A DNA stretch of 64,000 nt from G963663495 sp963663495 (GCA_963663495.1 OY760427.1:4464001-4528000), one strand, 5' to 3'; counted from the first letter of the stretch, positions 27,416 to 37,878 are shown. Numbers and translations are program-made. The notes: generated from the letters alone by a model not told the origin.

Positions 27416-27753
27416 GATCGGAGTGTGGAATAGGTACGGGGTAAGGTACCGGGGTGGTTGGGGGGAGGTTCCCGTCCACACCTCTATAGCACCACATTGC
27501 CTTTTCCAAAAAAGTCGGCTAAAAAAGGTCGAAAAACGCCGAATTTAGCCGAAATAGCGCTATTAGGAGGGAAAAACGAGAGAATTGGAGACGGAACTCA
27601 GCGTTTTCCCCTGACCGGATGGCGAAGTTAGGCTAAAGCACTACTGAATGCTTGGCGGGGCCCAAGGAAGTGCGTCGGTTGGTTTTGGATTCCGCACAAA
27701 TTACAAGAAAGAGAAGGAATAGGCTCAATTGGCTTTCGAGGTTAGGAACCGAT

Positions 27754-28122
27754 TTATGGCGGCATGTGATGCGAGTGCGGGAAAGGCTCAAAGAAATATC
27801 CGGTATTCGTGTTTAGGGACGGTACAATGCCGCGCGGAAGGATAGCGGCGAGTGTGGATTCAAGAGCCTTCCTTGTTCTACCGAGGACTGTTGGAGCCAT
27901 ACCGGGGACGGCATTAAGGCTGGGCTGATATTGCTTTACGAGTATGACCAGCCGCCTTGCGCGCTCGATATTGCACGACGGGATGTACGGCGAAGCGAGA
28001 GGCCATGGGCGCTTCCATTCCTTGCCTAGATCACGGTTCTCAGTCCGCGAGATCAGAGATAGCGCGAAGATATCTGACTGGAATCGGATGTGATCGGCAT
28101 ATTCCTCTAAGGTCACATTCAA
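27754..28122 (-). CDS. Hypothetical protein, 122 aa
   Basis: Reads MNVTLEEYADHIRFQSD, FALSLISRTENRDLGKEW and NIERARRLVILVKQYQP. It has protein-like composition in the first 90 residues, but I recognise no family and see no good ribosome site. It lies between the IS1634 pair and an empty stretch, and could be a fragment of a larger lost gene. Confidence 0.35.
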   Translation of the reverse strand: MNVTLEEYADHIRFQSDIFALSLISRTENRDLGKEWKRPWPLASPYIPSCNIERARRLVILVKQYQPSLNAVPGMAPTVLGRTRKALESTLAAILPRGIVPSLNTNTGYFFEPFPHSHHMPP

Positions 28123-28796
28123 AATACACTTTTCTGGTAGCCGCTTGACACTTGTACCGCAGATTCATTACCGTGCCCAATGAGTAGTGGCATTGGTTAG
28201 GACTTCGGGGGGTCGAATAAGTGATATGCCAGTCTACAAGCTCTGCCTAAGCTCTGCCTTTTGATCAAGGTATCGGGTCCAACTGCCCCGGTATATGTTC
28301 GGGCCTGTAAGCATGGCGTAACAGGCGTCATCGCCTCTAAATGTAGGGATGTTCGTTCAGGCCGAACAAGTTGGCCTGCTGTTGAGTCTAGGAAATTTGC
28401 CCTTAACCGCAAGACCAGCCTTGTCTCGGTTCCGTGGGTATACTCGAATGCAGAGCCCGAGGGTAGTGGGACGCCTTGGCCACACCTCGAACCAGAAGTA
28501 TCGTGCCAAAGAGACCGTACTCCTAATGCACTTGCGTTGAGACTATTCTCGGGTCCCATCCACGGTAACAGTGGACAACTATTGTTTTAGTCGCAAATTG
28601 GACTTATGCCTATGTAAGTGATACTTGTTCATCCGAGGATTTTCAAACCAGCACGGCCCGGATAGACGGCCAGCGGAGGCCTAGAGCCCCTCCATGACCC
28701 ATCCTACTAACACCTGATACGGGGAGTGTGCCGCCAATTTTAGCGGGACATGCTTCCGCAGGAGAATTGGAATCGCAACGAAGCAATACTCACTTT
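28123..28796. other. Intergenic region
   Basis: About 670 bp with overlapping short reading frames on both strands, none convincing. Possibly decayed coding DNA. A ribosome site AGGAGA lies at its right edge (about 28798-28803), serving the lipoprotein gene. Confidence 0.4.
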
Positions 28797-28808
28797 TAGG
28801 AGAATGTC

Positions 28809-29521
28809 ATGCTGCTAGTCAATCGCCGGTTCTTTGAAGTACTTCCACTATGTGTCAGCTTCTTGGTATTCGTTTCGGGGTGCGATTCTGATCCAATTGT
28901 CCTACCCGAGTCCGGTCCTGATTTCGAGTATGTCGATGTAGACTGGGAGATGCTGACCGAGCTTGAATTAATAAGCGAATCGAATGCAGCGGACAAGGAG
29001 GTGAGCGTTGAATTTGTCGACAGCTTGTTTCCGATCAAACGATTTCGATCATTTGAGGACTACGTCACCACGGTAGGTATTGTATCTGAGGAGGCCCGTT
29101 TACACGGCACTCCGATAATAATTCAGCGGTCCCTCGAACGCTACCTATTGTTTGAGCGCAGCCTCCCGGCAGCCGAATTGGCGCTTGTCAACCACGAAGG
29201 GAAGCTTATAATAGCTGACACGCTGTACTTCCTCCAGGGTGATTCTTACGCGAAACGTCATGTGGACGGTGGACCAAGCCAGGTGTTTCCGCTACTGGAT
29301 GTCGACCCCGCAGATGCCATGGCTGAACTCCTTACGGCAGCGATGAAAGCCCACCAAGTTACTCGAGTCACTGAAGTCTGGGGTCCGAATAAAGCGGACG
29401 GCAAGTCCGCAACGTCGGATGGTTGTGGCAGTCCAGATGATTTTGAATTTGTTTCAATCCCAAGTCGGAGCATAAGTAACACGTATATGTGTGTTCACGA
29501 CTTCAGGTATATTGGTATCAA
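28809..29521 (+). pseudogene. Lipoprotein, N-terminal part (split by IS1634)
   Basis: Starts with ATG at 28809 after AGGAGA. The signal peptide FFEVLPLCVSFLVFVSGC ends in a lipobox with Cys, so the intact protein would be a lipoprotein. The body is acidic (DPIVLPESGPDFEYVDVDWE) with no recognised domain. Coding breaks at GIN where the IS begins. With one TCAA copy removed (29518-29521, 31863-31866) the frame continues at 31867 as GIKVDPEDLGFTPNAPG, giving about 370 aa. It lies upstream of the TonB receptor on the same strand, separated by a strong hairpin. Confidence 0.85.
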
Positions 29522-31862
29522 CCTAACTTCGCCATCCGGTCAGGGGAAAACGCTGAGTTCCGTCTCCAATTCACTCGTTTCTCCCTCCTAATAGGGCTAT
29601 TTCGGCTAAATTCGGCGTTTTTCGACCTTTTTTAGCCGACTTTTTTGGAAAAGGCAATGTAGTGCTATAGAGGTGTGGATGGGAACCTCCCCCCAACACC
29701 CCGGTACCTTACCCCGTACCAATTCCACACTCCGATCATGTTTATCCGAAACCGACCCTACAAACGTAAAGACGGTAAAAAATGCAACAGCTTTGCCCTC
29801 ATCGAATCCTATCGCAAAGACGGTACCTCCAAACACCGCACCCTCCTTAATCTCGGCCCGAACTTCAACATCCCCCGCAGTCTGTGGGGGGAACTGACCC
29901 ATTGCGTTACTGCCCGACTCAAAGGGAAAGCCAGCCTCCCTTTCCAGAATGATGAAGCCTTTCTCAATGCGGTCGACGACATCGTTGCACATCTCGAAAG
30001 CAAGGGCTACGACATCCATCGCACATCCCATCAGCAACACCTCATTGATCCAGAGAAAACAACCCATCCCGATTCCCGGACCGTCGGCGGAGAACGACTG
30101 ATCCTTCAGACATTGGAACAGCTCGGACTGGCTGTACTGCTACGTTCGCTCAACTTCTGCGAGAAACACGTCAAGCTCTGCTGTGCGCTGATCGTCGGAC
30201 GTATGCTCCACCCGGGCAGTGAACGAGAAACGCATAAATGGCTGTGTAAAACCTCCAGTGTTCTGCAGCTTCTGGATTTGGAACCCCCGAGTTTCAACAC
30301 CCTCTATCGTTGCACCGATCTGATCCACAAGCATATGGATGAGATCATGGAGAAACTCTTTGGCATTACCAAAGCGGTATTGCAGTTTGAAGAAACGATC
30401 GTCTTTTATGATTTAACCAATACCTATTACCACGGCAAGAAGAAAGGGAAGTTGTTGTCGCATGGGCGCAGCAAGGAAAAGCGCAGTGATTGTCCGTTGG
30501 TTACGCTGGCGCTCACCCTGGATGGTTCGGGGTTCCCCCGCAATGTGCAGATCCTGCCGGGCAATGCAGGGGAACCGGCAACGCTCAAAGAGGCAATTGA
30601 GAAACTAAACGGCGCTACGCCCACAGTGATTATGGACTCCGGCATTGCGACGGAGCAGAATCTGCAGTACCTGAAAGAACAGGGACTGAACTGGATCACC
30701 GTGGAGCGTTCCAAAGCCCCTCCAGTCCCCGAAAACAAGCCGGATCAACAGTTTACGACCGCAGGGGGAGTCAAGATCAAAGCCTGGAAGATCACCAAAA
30801 AGGAAAAAGATGTTGAAGACGAAAAAGACGTTGAAGATAATGCGGAACTGCGCGTGTTTGTGCACAGTGAGGCCAAGCAGGCGAAGGAGGATCAGATCCT
30901 TGAAACCCAATGCAAGAAGTTTGTGAAGGCGCTCACTACACTACATGAGGGACTCTCGAAACCCGGGTACTTGAAGAACTATGAAAAGGTCACGATAAAG
31001 GTTGGTCGTCTGAAGGAAAAGTACAAGAAGGTCTCACACCTGTATGAGGTAGAGGTCAGCAAAAAGGAGGGCACCAAGCATGCAGCATCCGTTACGGTGA
31101 CCCGGCGTGCTTCGCATGCGCGTCGCACCCAGGCCAGCGGAGGGTATGTGCTTCGGACCAGTCATACCGGATGGTCGGTGGAAAAGGTTGCACGAACCTA
31201 CTGGCGACTTACAGAGATTGAGCGCACATTCAGAGTCATGAAATCGGACCTCGGTCTACGGCCCATCTACCACAGCAGAGATGACCGCATTGAAGGGCAT
31301 CTGTTCATCACGGTACTGGCTTATCATGCTGCCCATCTGGTTCGCACCAGACTCAAGGAACACGGGATTCATGATAGTTGGGCGACGACCCGAGACAAGT
31401 TGAACAGGATTCGTCGGATTACGACCAAGATGGTTAAGAACCAATATCGGTACCTGATCACGGAGGTGGATCAGGATCTGCCTCCGAGTATGGTACAGTT
31501 CTTTGCGGTACTGGGATACGTGTATGATCCAGATGCGACCCGCACCGTGACCGAGCATGTGGAGGAAGTGAGTGCACCGGTGAGCCAGAAACCTCCAGAC
31601 TCGTGACGTATGGTCCCTTCACAACGGTTGAGATAGCGTACTCCAGATGGAGCCACCAGAGCTACGTCCGATGGAAACGATCCGAGGTAGATCGCAGCGA
31701 AACAGGCGGCAAAACACCAGGTAGTCAGGGATTCAAACCACCCTAAACCAACTTCAACCGATCCGGTAAATCTCACCATCCATTGCTCCTGAAAAAAACG
31801 GTCCAAATATGGCCACGGGAGAATTCCGTAGGTTAGTAGCACTACGAAATGGCGAAGTTAGG
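29522..31862 (+). mobile_element. IS1634-family element inserted in the lipoprotein gene
   Basis: 2341 bp, ends CCTAACTTCGCCATCC and, inverted, CCTAACTTCGCCATTT, flanked by TCAA on both sides. The 4-bp duplication agrees with the inner copy at 23286-25637. Confidence 0.93.
29738..31606 (+). CDS. IS1634-family transposase
   Basis: 622 aa from MFIRNRPYKRKDGKK (a longer frame begins at 29675 but the other copies start here). Near-identical to 23543-25420, with YDLTNTYYHGKKKG, VIMDSGIATEQ and EIERTFRVMKSDLG present. It differs by a shorter acidic linker (KEKDVEDEKDVED). Intact, so this copy and the one at 23543 could supply transposase to the others. Confidence 0.95.
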   Translation: MFIRNRPYKRKDGKKCNSFALIESYRKDGTSKHRTLLNLGPNFNIPRSLWGELTHCVTARLKGKASLPFQNDEAFLNAVDDIVAHLESKGYDIHRTSHQQHLIDPEKTTHPDSRTVGGERLILQTLEQLGLAVLLRSLNFCEKHVKLCCALIVGRMLHPGSERETHKWLCKTSSVLQLLDLEPPSFNTLYRCTDLIHKHMDEIMEKLFGITKAVLQFEETIVFYDLTNTYYHGKKKGKLLSHGRSKEKRSDCPLVTLALTLDGSGFPRNVQILPGNAGEPATLKEAIEKLNGATPTVIMDSGIATEQNLQYLKEQGLNWITVERSKAPPVPENKPDQQFTTAGGVKIKAWKITKKEKDVEDEKDVEDNAELRVFVHSEAKQAKEDQILETQCKKFVKALTTLHEGLSKPGYLKNYEKVTIKVGRLKEKYKKVSHLYEVEVSKKEGTKHAASVTVTRRASHARRTQASGGYVLRTSHTGWSVEKVARTYWRLTEIERTFRVMKSDLGLRPIYHSRDDRIEGHLFITVLAYHAAHLVRTRLKEHGIHDSWATTRDKLNRIRRITTKMVKNQYRYLITEVDQDLPPSMVQFFAVLGYVYDPDATRTVTEHVEEVSAPVSQKPPDS

Positions 31863-32260
31863 TCAAGGTTGATCCTGAGGATTTGGGATTTACACCTAAT
31901 GCTCCGGGAGCAATTGTTATGTGGAATACCTCTTACCGAACTTGGACAAATACCTCTAGGGGCGAAGCATACACGGTGTTTTACAAATACAGAACCATCA
32001 ATAATGTTGCTACACTGGACCGTGTAGGCTCATTTGACATTCCTTATGGTATGTCACCGTCGACAGAGGTGACAGTGATTACAAACAGACGCAGGAAGTG
32101 GAGTTGTCGTAACGAGAATCATTACCGGTCCAGTTTCTCGAGTGGAACCCTTTCTGCTGGTGTAGGCATAGACCGTTGCCGGGGCCAGGGTACCAGAAGC
32201 GCGCACACGGCAACGTTGACAGGTGTTTACGGCCTTCCCAATGAGAAAAAGCTCGACTAA
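31863..32260 (+). pseudogene. Lipoprotein, C-terminal part (split by IS1634)
   Basis: In-frame continuation of 28809-29521: KVDPEDLGFTPNAPGAIVMW, NTSRGEAYTVFYKYRT, VITNRRRKWSCRNEN, ending VYGLPNEKKLD and TAA. The C-terminal domain is rich in beta-type patterns and has two cysteines. No family recognised. A transcription terminator follows at once. Confidence 0.85.
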
Positions 32261-32266
32261 AGGTTG

Positions 32267-32306
32267 AAGGAGGTCTTGGGCCATGTAGTGGGCCCAAGAC
32301 CTCCTT
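32267..32306 (+). terminator. Strong hairpin after the lipoprotein gene
   Basis: AAGGAGGTCTTGGGCC (32267-32282) pairs perfectly with GGCCCAAGACCTCCTT (32291-32306), a 16-bp stem with an 8-base loop. No long T-run follows, but position and strength suggest a terminator between the lipoprotein and the receptor gene. Confidence 0.75.
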
Positions 32307-32380
32307 GCCTCATTACCATTATCGAATTGTTAATGCTTAGATATCTAACTTGGGGACCGGGCTATTCTTTCAGTTTCAGT

Positions 32381-34858
32381 ATGCGCGTGCTTAGGTGGTT
32401 GATTGTGGCTGTTGGTGCGCTATTGGTAAGCCAGGTCTTGGCTACAGCCTTCAATGATGCCGCTACAGGATGCACCTCTAGTTGCCTGCCTGCGGAGCAA
32501 CAGTCACCCTCGGTAGCAACCGGCGCAAGCGACACCCGCTACACAATCAGCGGTTCAGTCGTTGACGAGGAAAGTGGAGAGAGTGTAGTCGGCGCCACTG
32601 TATATGTCCCTGCGGATCGGATTGGTACGGCGACCAATCCGTATGGGTTTTATAGCCTGACGGTCAACGCGGACTCCGTCACACTCATTGTCTCTCACGT
32701 GAGTTACGTGCCACAGGTACTGCATGTGCGTCTGGATAGTGACCGCAGGCTTGATATCAGACTAGTACACGGTACAACCACACTTGAGGAAATTGAGGTC
32801 ATAGCCGAATCAGGCGCTTCGATTGTAGACGAAACCCAAATGAGCGTTACCAGACTCCCGGTGGCGACGATACGCAAAATACCCGCTTTGGCCGGAGAGC
32901 TGGATGTACTGAAGACTCTCCAGCTTCTACCAGGTGTGCAGACGGGCAGGGAGGCAACATCAGGACTCTACGTACGGGGTGGCGGCCCGGATCAAAACCT
33001 CATATTGCTTGATGGTGTGCCCGTTTACAACCCGTACCATTTGTTTGGCTTCCTTAGTGTCTTCAACGGCGATGCCGTTAAGGACATAACTCTTATCAAG
33101 GGTGGATTTCCGGCACGGTATGCGGGGCGACTGTCCTCCATAATTGACATAAGCATGAAGGAGGGCAACCTGAAAAAGTACGAGGGAACAGCTTCCATCG
33201 GCATTCTGTCCTCCAGCTTGACCGTGGAAGGTCCAATCAAGAAGGATCGGGCTTCCTTTTTGGTCGCGGTACGCCGAACATACTTCGATCTACTGGTATA
33301 TCCGTTCCTCAAGAAGGGTCAGAAGGGGGGCTACTACTTCTACGATGCCAGTGCCAAGGCGAACTACATTGTATCCGACAAGGACCGCGTGTATTTCAGC
33401 ATCTACACTGGCCGCGACCGTGTGTACAGAAACCGCAGCAGCGAGTTGGAAGGCGTTGCGGATCAGAAGTCGGAATTAGGCTTTGGCTGGCGCAATATGA
33501 CGGTTACCGGTCGATGGAACCGTATTCTCGGTCCTCGCCTCTTCGTAAACTCATTGGTCGGCGTTACGCGGTACCGTTTTGGAACCAAATCTGAGGAAGT
33601 CAACACACCATTCGCTGCTGGAACCGAGACTACGGAGTACCACTCCAGATACCTGAATGGGGTCACCGATGTAATCGGTCGCGTTGACTTTGATTTTGCC
33701 GCTTTAGCAAACCATTTTGTTCGATTTGGAGTTGGCGGTACCCATCATGCGTTCCAGACCGGGAGGTTCTCGGAGCGGCAGTCTGGACCGACGGTCCAGA
33801 CTGTCGACACCGTTTACACGCCGAACTCCCAACGTAAGAGCATTGAGGTAAGTGCGTACATAGAGGATGAGATTCGACTGGACTCTGATCTAAAAGTCAA
33901 CGTCGGAGTCAACTTTTCCAGTCTGTTTGTGGGTAGTGGGCAATTTGCCTCGGTCCAACCGCGCGTTGCCCTTTGGTGGCGCTTGAAGGAATCTACCTCA
34001 TTGAAGCTCTCATTTGCGCGTATGGAGCAATTCGTACATCTCCTGACACCGAGTAGCGGCCTTTCTCTTCCGCTAGACGTTTGGCTTCCTGCTACAGAGC
34101 GCATCAGACCTCAACAAGCTGATTTGGTAGCGGTCGGCATCGCTCACACATTAGACGATGGCGCGCTAGAGGTGAGCCTGGAAGCATACTATAAAGAGCT
34201 GAAGCAACTTGCGGAATACAAGGAGGGTGCTATCACATACGGAGGCAACCAGCCATGGGAGGACATTATTACGCAGGGAGAGGGCTGGTCCAAGGGAGGA
34301 GAATTATTCATTCAAAAGAAGACTGGACGTGTCACCGGGTGGGTGGGTTACAGCCTTACGAGCACCGATCGCAAGTTCACGGAGTTGAACGGTGGAGAGA
34401 CATTCCCGTTCAGGTTCGACCGCCTGCATGACGTATCGTTGGTCATGACATGGAAGTGGAAGGAGCGAGTGGATATCAGTGGTACCTGGGTATATGGCAC
34501 GGGTCAGTCTACCTGGTTGCCGGCTGGGCACTACTACGGCTTTGACCATGATCCCGTGGGGGCGAGAGGAGCTTTCGCGGGTAGTGGGCCAAAAACGATT
34601 CCGGACTATGGCCCGCGCAACGGATCTAGGTATCTACCCTACCATCGACTCGACTTGGCATTGACGTTGCAGAGGGAAGGGCGGCGTGCCCGGAAGACAT
34701 GGTCATTTGGCCTGTACAATTCCTACAACAGAAAGAACCCGTTCTTACTGAGAACCTCCAGAATTCTTGACGACAACGATGAAGAACATGGATTGGAATT
34801 TAAGCAGATCAGCATCTTCCAAATTATACCGTTTGCTCGGTACAGACTGGAATACTGA
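32381..34858 (+). CDS. TonB-dependent receptor with CarboxypepD_reg-like domain
   Basis: 825 aa from MRVLRWLIVAVGALLVSQVL, a signal peptide; longer starts reach 32264 but overlap the terminator. Next is a carboxypeptidase regulatory-like domain (YTISGSVVDEESGESVVGAT, PYGFYSLTV), then the plug (VLKTLQLLPGVQTG, SGLYVRGGGPDQNLILLDG, VYNPYHLFGFLSVF, GGFPARYAGRLSSIIDI) and a long outer-membrane barrel ending FARYRLEY. Such receptors import ligands using TonB energy. The following DUF4249 gene starts two bases after the stop, a common Bacteroidota pair used in place of SusC/SusD. Ligand unknown. Confidence 0.95.
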   Translation: MRVLRWLIVAVGALLVSQVLATAFNDAATGCTSSCLPAEQQSPSVATGASDTRYTISGSVVDEESGESVVGATVYVPADRIGTATNPYGFYSLTVNADSVTLIVSHVSYVPQVLHVRLDSDRRLDIRLVHGTTTLEEIEVIAESGASIVDETQMSVTRLPVATIRKIPALAGELDVLKTLQLLPGVQTGREATSGLYVRGGGPDQNLILLDGVPVYNPYHLFGFLSVFNGDAVKDITLIKGGFPARYAGRLSSIIDISMKEGNLKKYEGTASIGILSSSLTVEGPIKKDRASFLVAVRRTYFDLLVYPFLKKGQKGGYYFYDASAKANYIVSDKDRVYFSIYTGRDRVYRNRSSELEGVADQKSELGFGWRNMTVTGRWNRILGPRLFVNSLVGVTRYRFGTKSEEVNTPFAAGTETTEYHSRYLNGVTDVIGRVDFDFAALANHFVRFGVGGTHHAFQTGRFSERQSGPTVQTVDTVYTPNSQRKSIEVSAYIEDEIRLDSDLKVNVGVNFSSLFVGSGQFASVQPRVALWWRLKESTSLKLSFARMEQFVHLLTPSSGLSLPLDVWLPATERIRPQQADLVAVGIAHTLDDGALEVSLEAYYKELKQLAEYKEGAITYGGNQPWEDIITQGEGWSKGGELFIQKKTGRVTGWVGYSLTSTDRKFTELNGGETFPFRFDRLHDVSLVMTWKWKERVDISGTWVYGTGQSTWLPAGHYYGFDHDPVGARGAFAGSGPKTIPDYGPRNGSRYLPYHRLDLALTLQREGRRARKTWSFGLYNSYNRKNPFLLRTSRILDDNDEEHGLEFKQISIFQIIPFARYRLEY

Positions 34859-34859
34859 C

Positions 34860-35834
34860 ATGGGGTTGGGCAAATCAATGGTCCTGTCAATGCGACGCAT
34901 CCTGCTTATTCTCCCTGTTGTCTGCCTGGCTTGCGAGACCGTAGTTGAGGTTGAGCCGCCTCCGTACGCTCCGCAGTACGTGGCAACGGGATTCTTTTCG
35001 CAGGATAGTACCTGGTCCCTTACGGTTCATCGTAGCCTTTCTGTAGGAGAATTCCAAGGCGCCCAACGGCAGTTTGTTGATGACGCCACTGTCTCCATCC
35101 TGTTAGGGGATAAGACCGTTGATAAGCTCCGATATCATGGTTCTGGGTGGTACAGATCAACTCAAGGAGAGTATCCGATAGCCAATACATCCTACACGCT
35201 TAGTATAGAGGTCCAAGGCCACCCACGGCTTATGGCAGTGGCGGAAGCGCCTGCGCCTGCGGCAGTGCTTCATTCCTCCGTTGAGTTATTAAGTACGCAG
35301 CAATTCGGAGGAATTATTCACGGCAAGTATAAGATGGAGCTCCGATTCAAAGATACGTTAGGGCCCAATTATTACGGCATTCGCGTTTATCGGCTGCAGC
35401 CAAATCCAATTTTTGATTATTACCCCGACGCAAATGGACCTGATAGTGTCTATCAGGTCGAGAGTATTCAAGATGTCAATGTCGGGTGGTACTGCGGGTT
35501 TGTGGATGCAGCAATTAGATCCCGTGATACTGATGGTGCCAATTTTGGCTGCACCCATTCCGTGGTGATGGATGAGTATTTTGACGGAAGAGAGTACGTT
35601 TGGAGCGGTGTAGTATCCGGACACATTTTTTTAGATAAACCGAGAAGGAATGAGGTGCTCGTTGTGCTGTCCACATTGAGCGAAGAATACTTTGAGTATC
35701 ACCGGACGCTAGATCTCCAGGGGTTCGACGATCTATTCTCTGAGCCGCTGAGCGTTTTTTCCAATATTCAAGGCGGGCTGGGAATCTTCGCCGGTTATGC
35801 CAACACGTATGTCCCCCTGTTGTTGGGCGAATAG
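34860..35834 (+). CDS. DUF4249-domain lipoprotein
   Basis: 324 aa from ATG at 34860; starts at 34878 or 34890 (MRRILLILPVVCLAC) are equally possible. The signal ends in lipobox CLAC. The body matches DUF4249 proteins: YAPQYVATGFFSQDSTWSLT, RQFVDDATVSILLGDK, YPIANTSYTLSIEVQGHP, HGKYKMELRFKDTLGPNYYG and FDDLFSEPLSVFSNIQGGLG. These lipoproteins are encoded beside TonB receptors and probably cap or feed them at the outer surface. The start lies two bases after the receptor stop, so translation is likely coupled. Confidence 0.92.
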   Translation: MGLGKSMVLSMRRILLILPVVCLACETVVEVEPPPYAPQYVATGFFSQDSTWSLTVHRSLSVGEFQGAQRQFVDDATVSILLGDKTVDKLRYHGSGWYRSTQGEYPIANTSYTLSIEVQGHPRLMAVAEAPAPAAVLHSSVELLSTQQFGGIIHGKYKMELRFKDTLGPNYYGIRVYRLQPNPIFDYYPDANGPDSVYQVESIQDVNVGWYCGFVDAAIRSRDTDGANFGCTHSVVMDEYFDGREYVWSGVVSGHIFLDKPRRNEVLVVLSTLSEEYFEYHRTLDLQGFDDLFSEPLSVFSNIQGGLGIFAGYANTYVPLLLGE

Positions 35835-35915
35835 CTGCCGGAATACTTACAATCCGGTCAACAAAGGGGATCATCGGACGCTTGAATTACAGCTACTCTG
35901 GGCAGCATACTGCGG

Positions 35916-35934
35916 GGCCTCTGCGGAGGCCTTT
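35916..35934 (+). terminator. Terminator of the receptor operon
   Basis: GGCCTC (35916-35921) and GAGGCC (35926-35931) form a hairpin followed by TTT, 80 bp after the DUF4249 stop. Confidence 0.65.
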
Positions 35935-36468
35935 CCGGTTGTTTATTGACTCAGAGCTGGTTTCCCGAAAAACCTGTGGTCAGGACCCACTTTCTTGAAG
36001 CCCAGCATTCTCGACTGGCCAGAACACCCGCCGATTGATCGCCAAGACTTGCGTTTCTAGCTGGTCACCTGCTTTTCGCTCCCTGCCAGAGATCGTGGAA
36101 GCCACGCTTTAATGCAGATTGGGCGGGCTGGTGTCATGGACCTGACGTACGTCTGCGATTTGCTGCGAAGATCCTCAAGTGTATTGAATAAAGTGCGGGA
36201 ATTACCAACATCAGGATGGCGGTGGTAATCAAGATGCCGACCCCCAAGGAGGCGCCGAACGGGGCTAGGACTACCGTGTGCCCAGTTCAGATACCAAACA
36301 CTGTATAATATTTGTCTGTTTTTGCAAGTTTGGTGTAGTGATTGGTTCTTTCAAGAGGTGCGGAGCCCTTGGACCGGAGTGATGCTTGCACCGGGGATGC
36401 GGGAAACGTAGCATCATTTGGCATGCGCGAGGCGCTTACCTATGCGATGGACATACGTCGGCGCTATA
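35935..36468. other. Intergenic region before IS-C
   Basis: About 530 bp with no supported gene. The left end of IS-C should lie within 35935-36604 but I could not fix it. Confidence 0.4.
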
Positions 36469-36494
36469 ACGCCCGGTAGCTCGGGCGTCTTTAC
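36469..36494 (+). terminator. Hairpin near the left end of IS-C
   Basis: ACGCCCG (36469-36475), loop GTAGCT, CGGGCGT (36482-36488), then CTTT. It is symmetrical enough to act on either strand and may insulate the IS-C transposase. Confidence 0.5.
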
Positions 36495-36604
36495 AGTTCT
36501 CTTCCGAATCCCCGTTGCCATCGCACTAAACGTTGGCGCGGCAACGACGCTGGGGGGCAGGTATCACTCCCTGCTTTGGGTACGTTTGTTGCTTCGCGTG
36601 CTCG

Positions 36605-36831
36605 TCATTCTCGCTTAACGATGAGAACCTCTCTCCGTATCATATGGTATCGCTTCTCAAGGACGGCAAAGGTCTTGGCCCCTATCTCCAACCGGCTGTA
36701 GCCGCGCCAGATGACCTTGGAGCCTGGAGGCCGGTCCTTCTTCCGATCCATATAGCCACCAAAGACGGCCACCACCCGAATAGCAGCTCCGAGTGTCTTT
36801 GGAGGCGGCAGTCCAAACTCGTCGGCAAGCT
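36605..36831 (-). pseudogene. IS-C transposase, C-terminal part
   Basis: Reads DEFGLPPPKTLGAAIRVVAV, FGGYMDRKKDRPPGSKVIWR and GYSRLEIGAK, matching the C-terminus of the related transposases. Coding joins in frame with 48683-50779 (RLLHELA then DEFGLPPP) once IS-A copy 2 and one GGCAAGCT are removed, giving about 771 aa. Confidence 0.9.
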
Positions 36832-37343
36832 CTGCCCTGTACCCATAAATCATCCATCACGGTTCGATTGTTCGTCAGGTATGGTCAAATATCGCTGGCA
36901 TGGCTGTCGGAATATCTCGGGTATTTCGGCCTGACAGGTATGGTGTGTGACTTGAGGTGAATAATGCCATCCTCTCGTGCGGATACGCGATCTCTTCCTG
37001 CGCCGCTTCCCTTGGCGCTGCATTGCCTACATCCACGAACCCTCGGCTGCAGTCTCCTGGCGATACTTCTGCCTCCAGTAATTCAACGGTCCGTACGAGA
37101 TGCCCTGCTCTGCGCAAGACGCCGCTGCGGACCGGGTCCTTTCGTTATACTGCTCTACCAGCGGAAACATCTCTTCCGCCGTACGTCTGGGCTGTACCAG
37201 GCGGACGGTCCGGGGTCTGGGTTCTCACGTCTACGGGTAAGCTCTACAGAACCCGTCACCTAATCAAGATGCAAGTTCACCGCACGCTCACGCAGGTGTA
37301 GCCACTGGGGCATAGGCCCACATCAGGCAGGTTGATATGCCAT

Positions 37344-37819
37344 TTATATGAACCCAGATGAATTCCCGTGCGAACATGCACTCAATTGTTCGTCTCTTAC
37401 CTCGTATCCCAATGTCATTAGGTGTAACCTCTCTAGGCCACGCCACATGATCTGGTAACCCACCGGTCCATCACGAGTGCGGTTCTGATAACCGCCGAGC
37501 ACCGCTACGATCAGGATAGCAGCTCCCAAAGTACTGGGCTTCGGCAGCTTTACCCGTGCTGCATATCCATCCAAGAATCGCAGCTCCATCTCCGTGAAAA
37601 AGACATCCGCGTCCAGCTCCGGCACCTCCCGACCCAATTGCACCAAGGTCATGACGCGCCAGGATATCACACAATACATCGTTATTGCTCGCTGCAGACG
37701 CAACGAGGTACGCAGACCCAAACGCTCTACCTTGCACCCACTCTTGAGCACGCGGAAGAAGTCTTCCACCCGCCACCGCTTGAGATACATGGCCAACACC
37801 CGCCGTGCATCCGCTACGC
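37344..37819 (-). pseudogene. IS-A copy 2 transposase, C-terminal part
   Basis: Contains YLKRWRVEDFFRVLKSG with the catalytic Glu and continues to the normal C-terminus SHGNSSGFI, identical to residues about 612-769 of the 755-3064 protein. The N-terminal part is at 46611-48444. Confidence 0.93.
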
Positions 37820-37843
37820 CTGCCTACCCATTAATATTGCCTC

Positions 37844-37872
37844 TTGACTATTGCGTATTTGTCTGTTAGTTT
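37844..37872 (+). promoter_or_regulatory. Promoter of the IS-B transposase
   Basis: TTGACT (37844-37849), 17-bp spacer, TAGTTT (37867-37872), six bases, then the ATG at 37879. Same start-abutting layout as in IS-A and IS-C. Confidence 0.6.
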
Positions 37873-37878
37873 ACCGGC

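Larger units (their letters stand above)
22935..27632 (-). mobile_element. Outer IS1634-family copy, interrupted by a second IS1634
   Basis: Two pieces of one element: 22935-23285 (transposase 3' end and terminal repeat CATAACTTCGCC) and 25638-27632 (rest of the gene, ending GGCGAAGTTAGG). The inner copy sits between them, flanked by CCAG (23282-23285 and 25638-25641). No matching duplication was found outside the outer copy. About 95 percent identical in appearance to the inner copy and to 29522-31862. Confidence 0.88.

Noticed and set aside
28197..28590. Opposing reading frames of 109-120 aa
   Set aside because: They overlap on both strands, lack ribosome sites and recognisable motifs; neither can be preferred.
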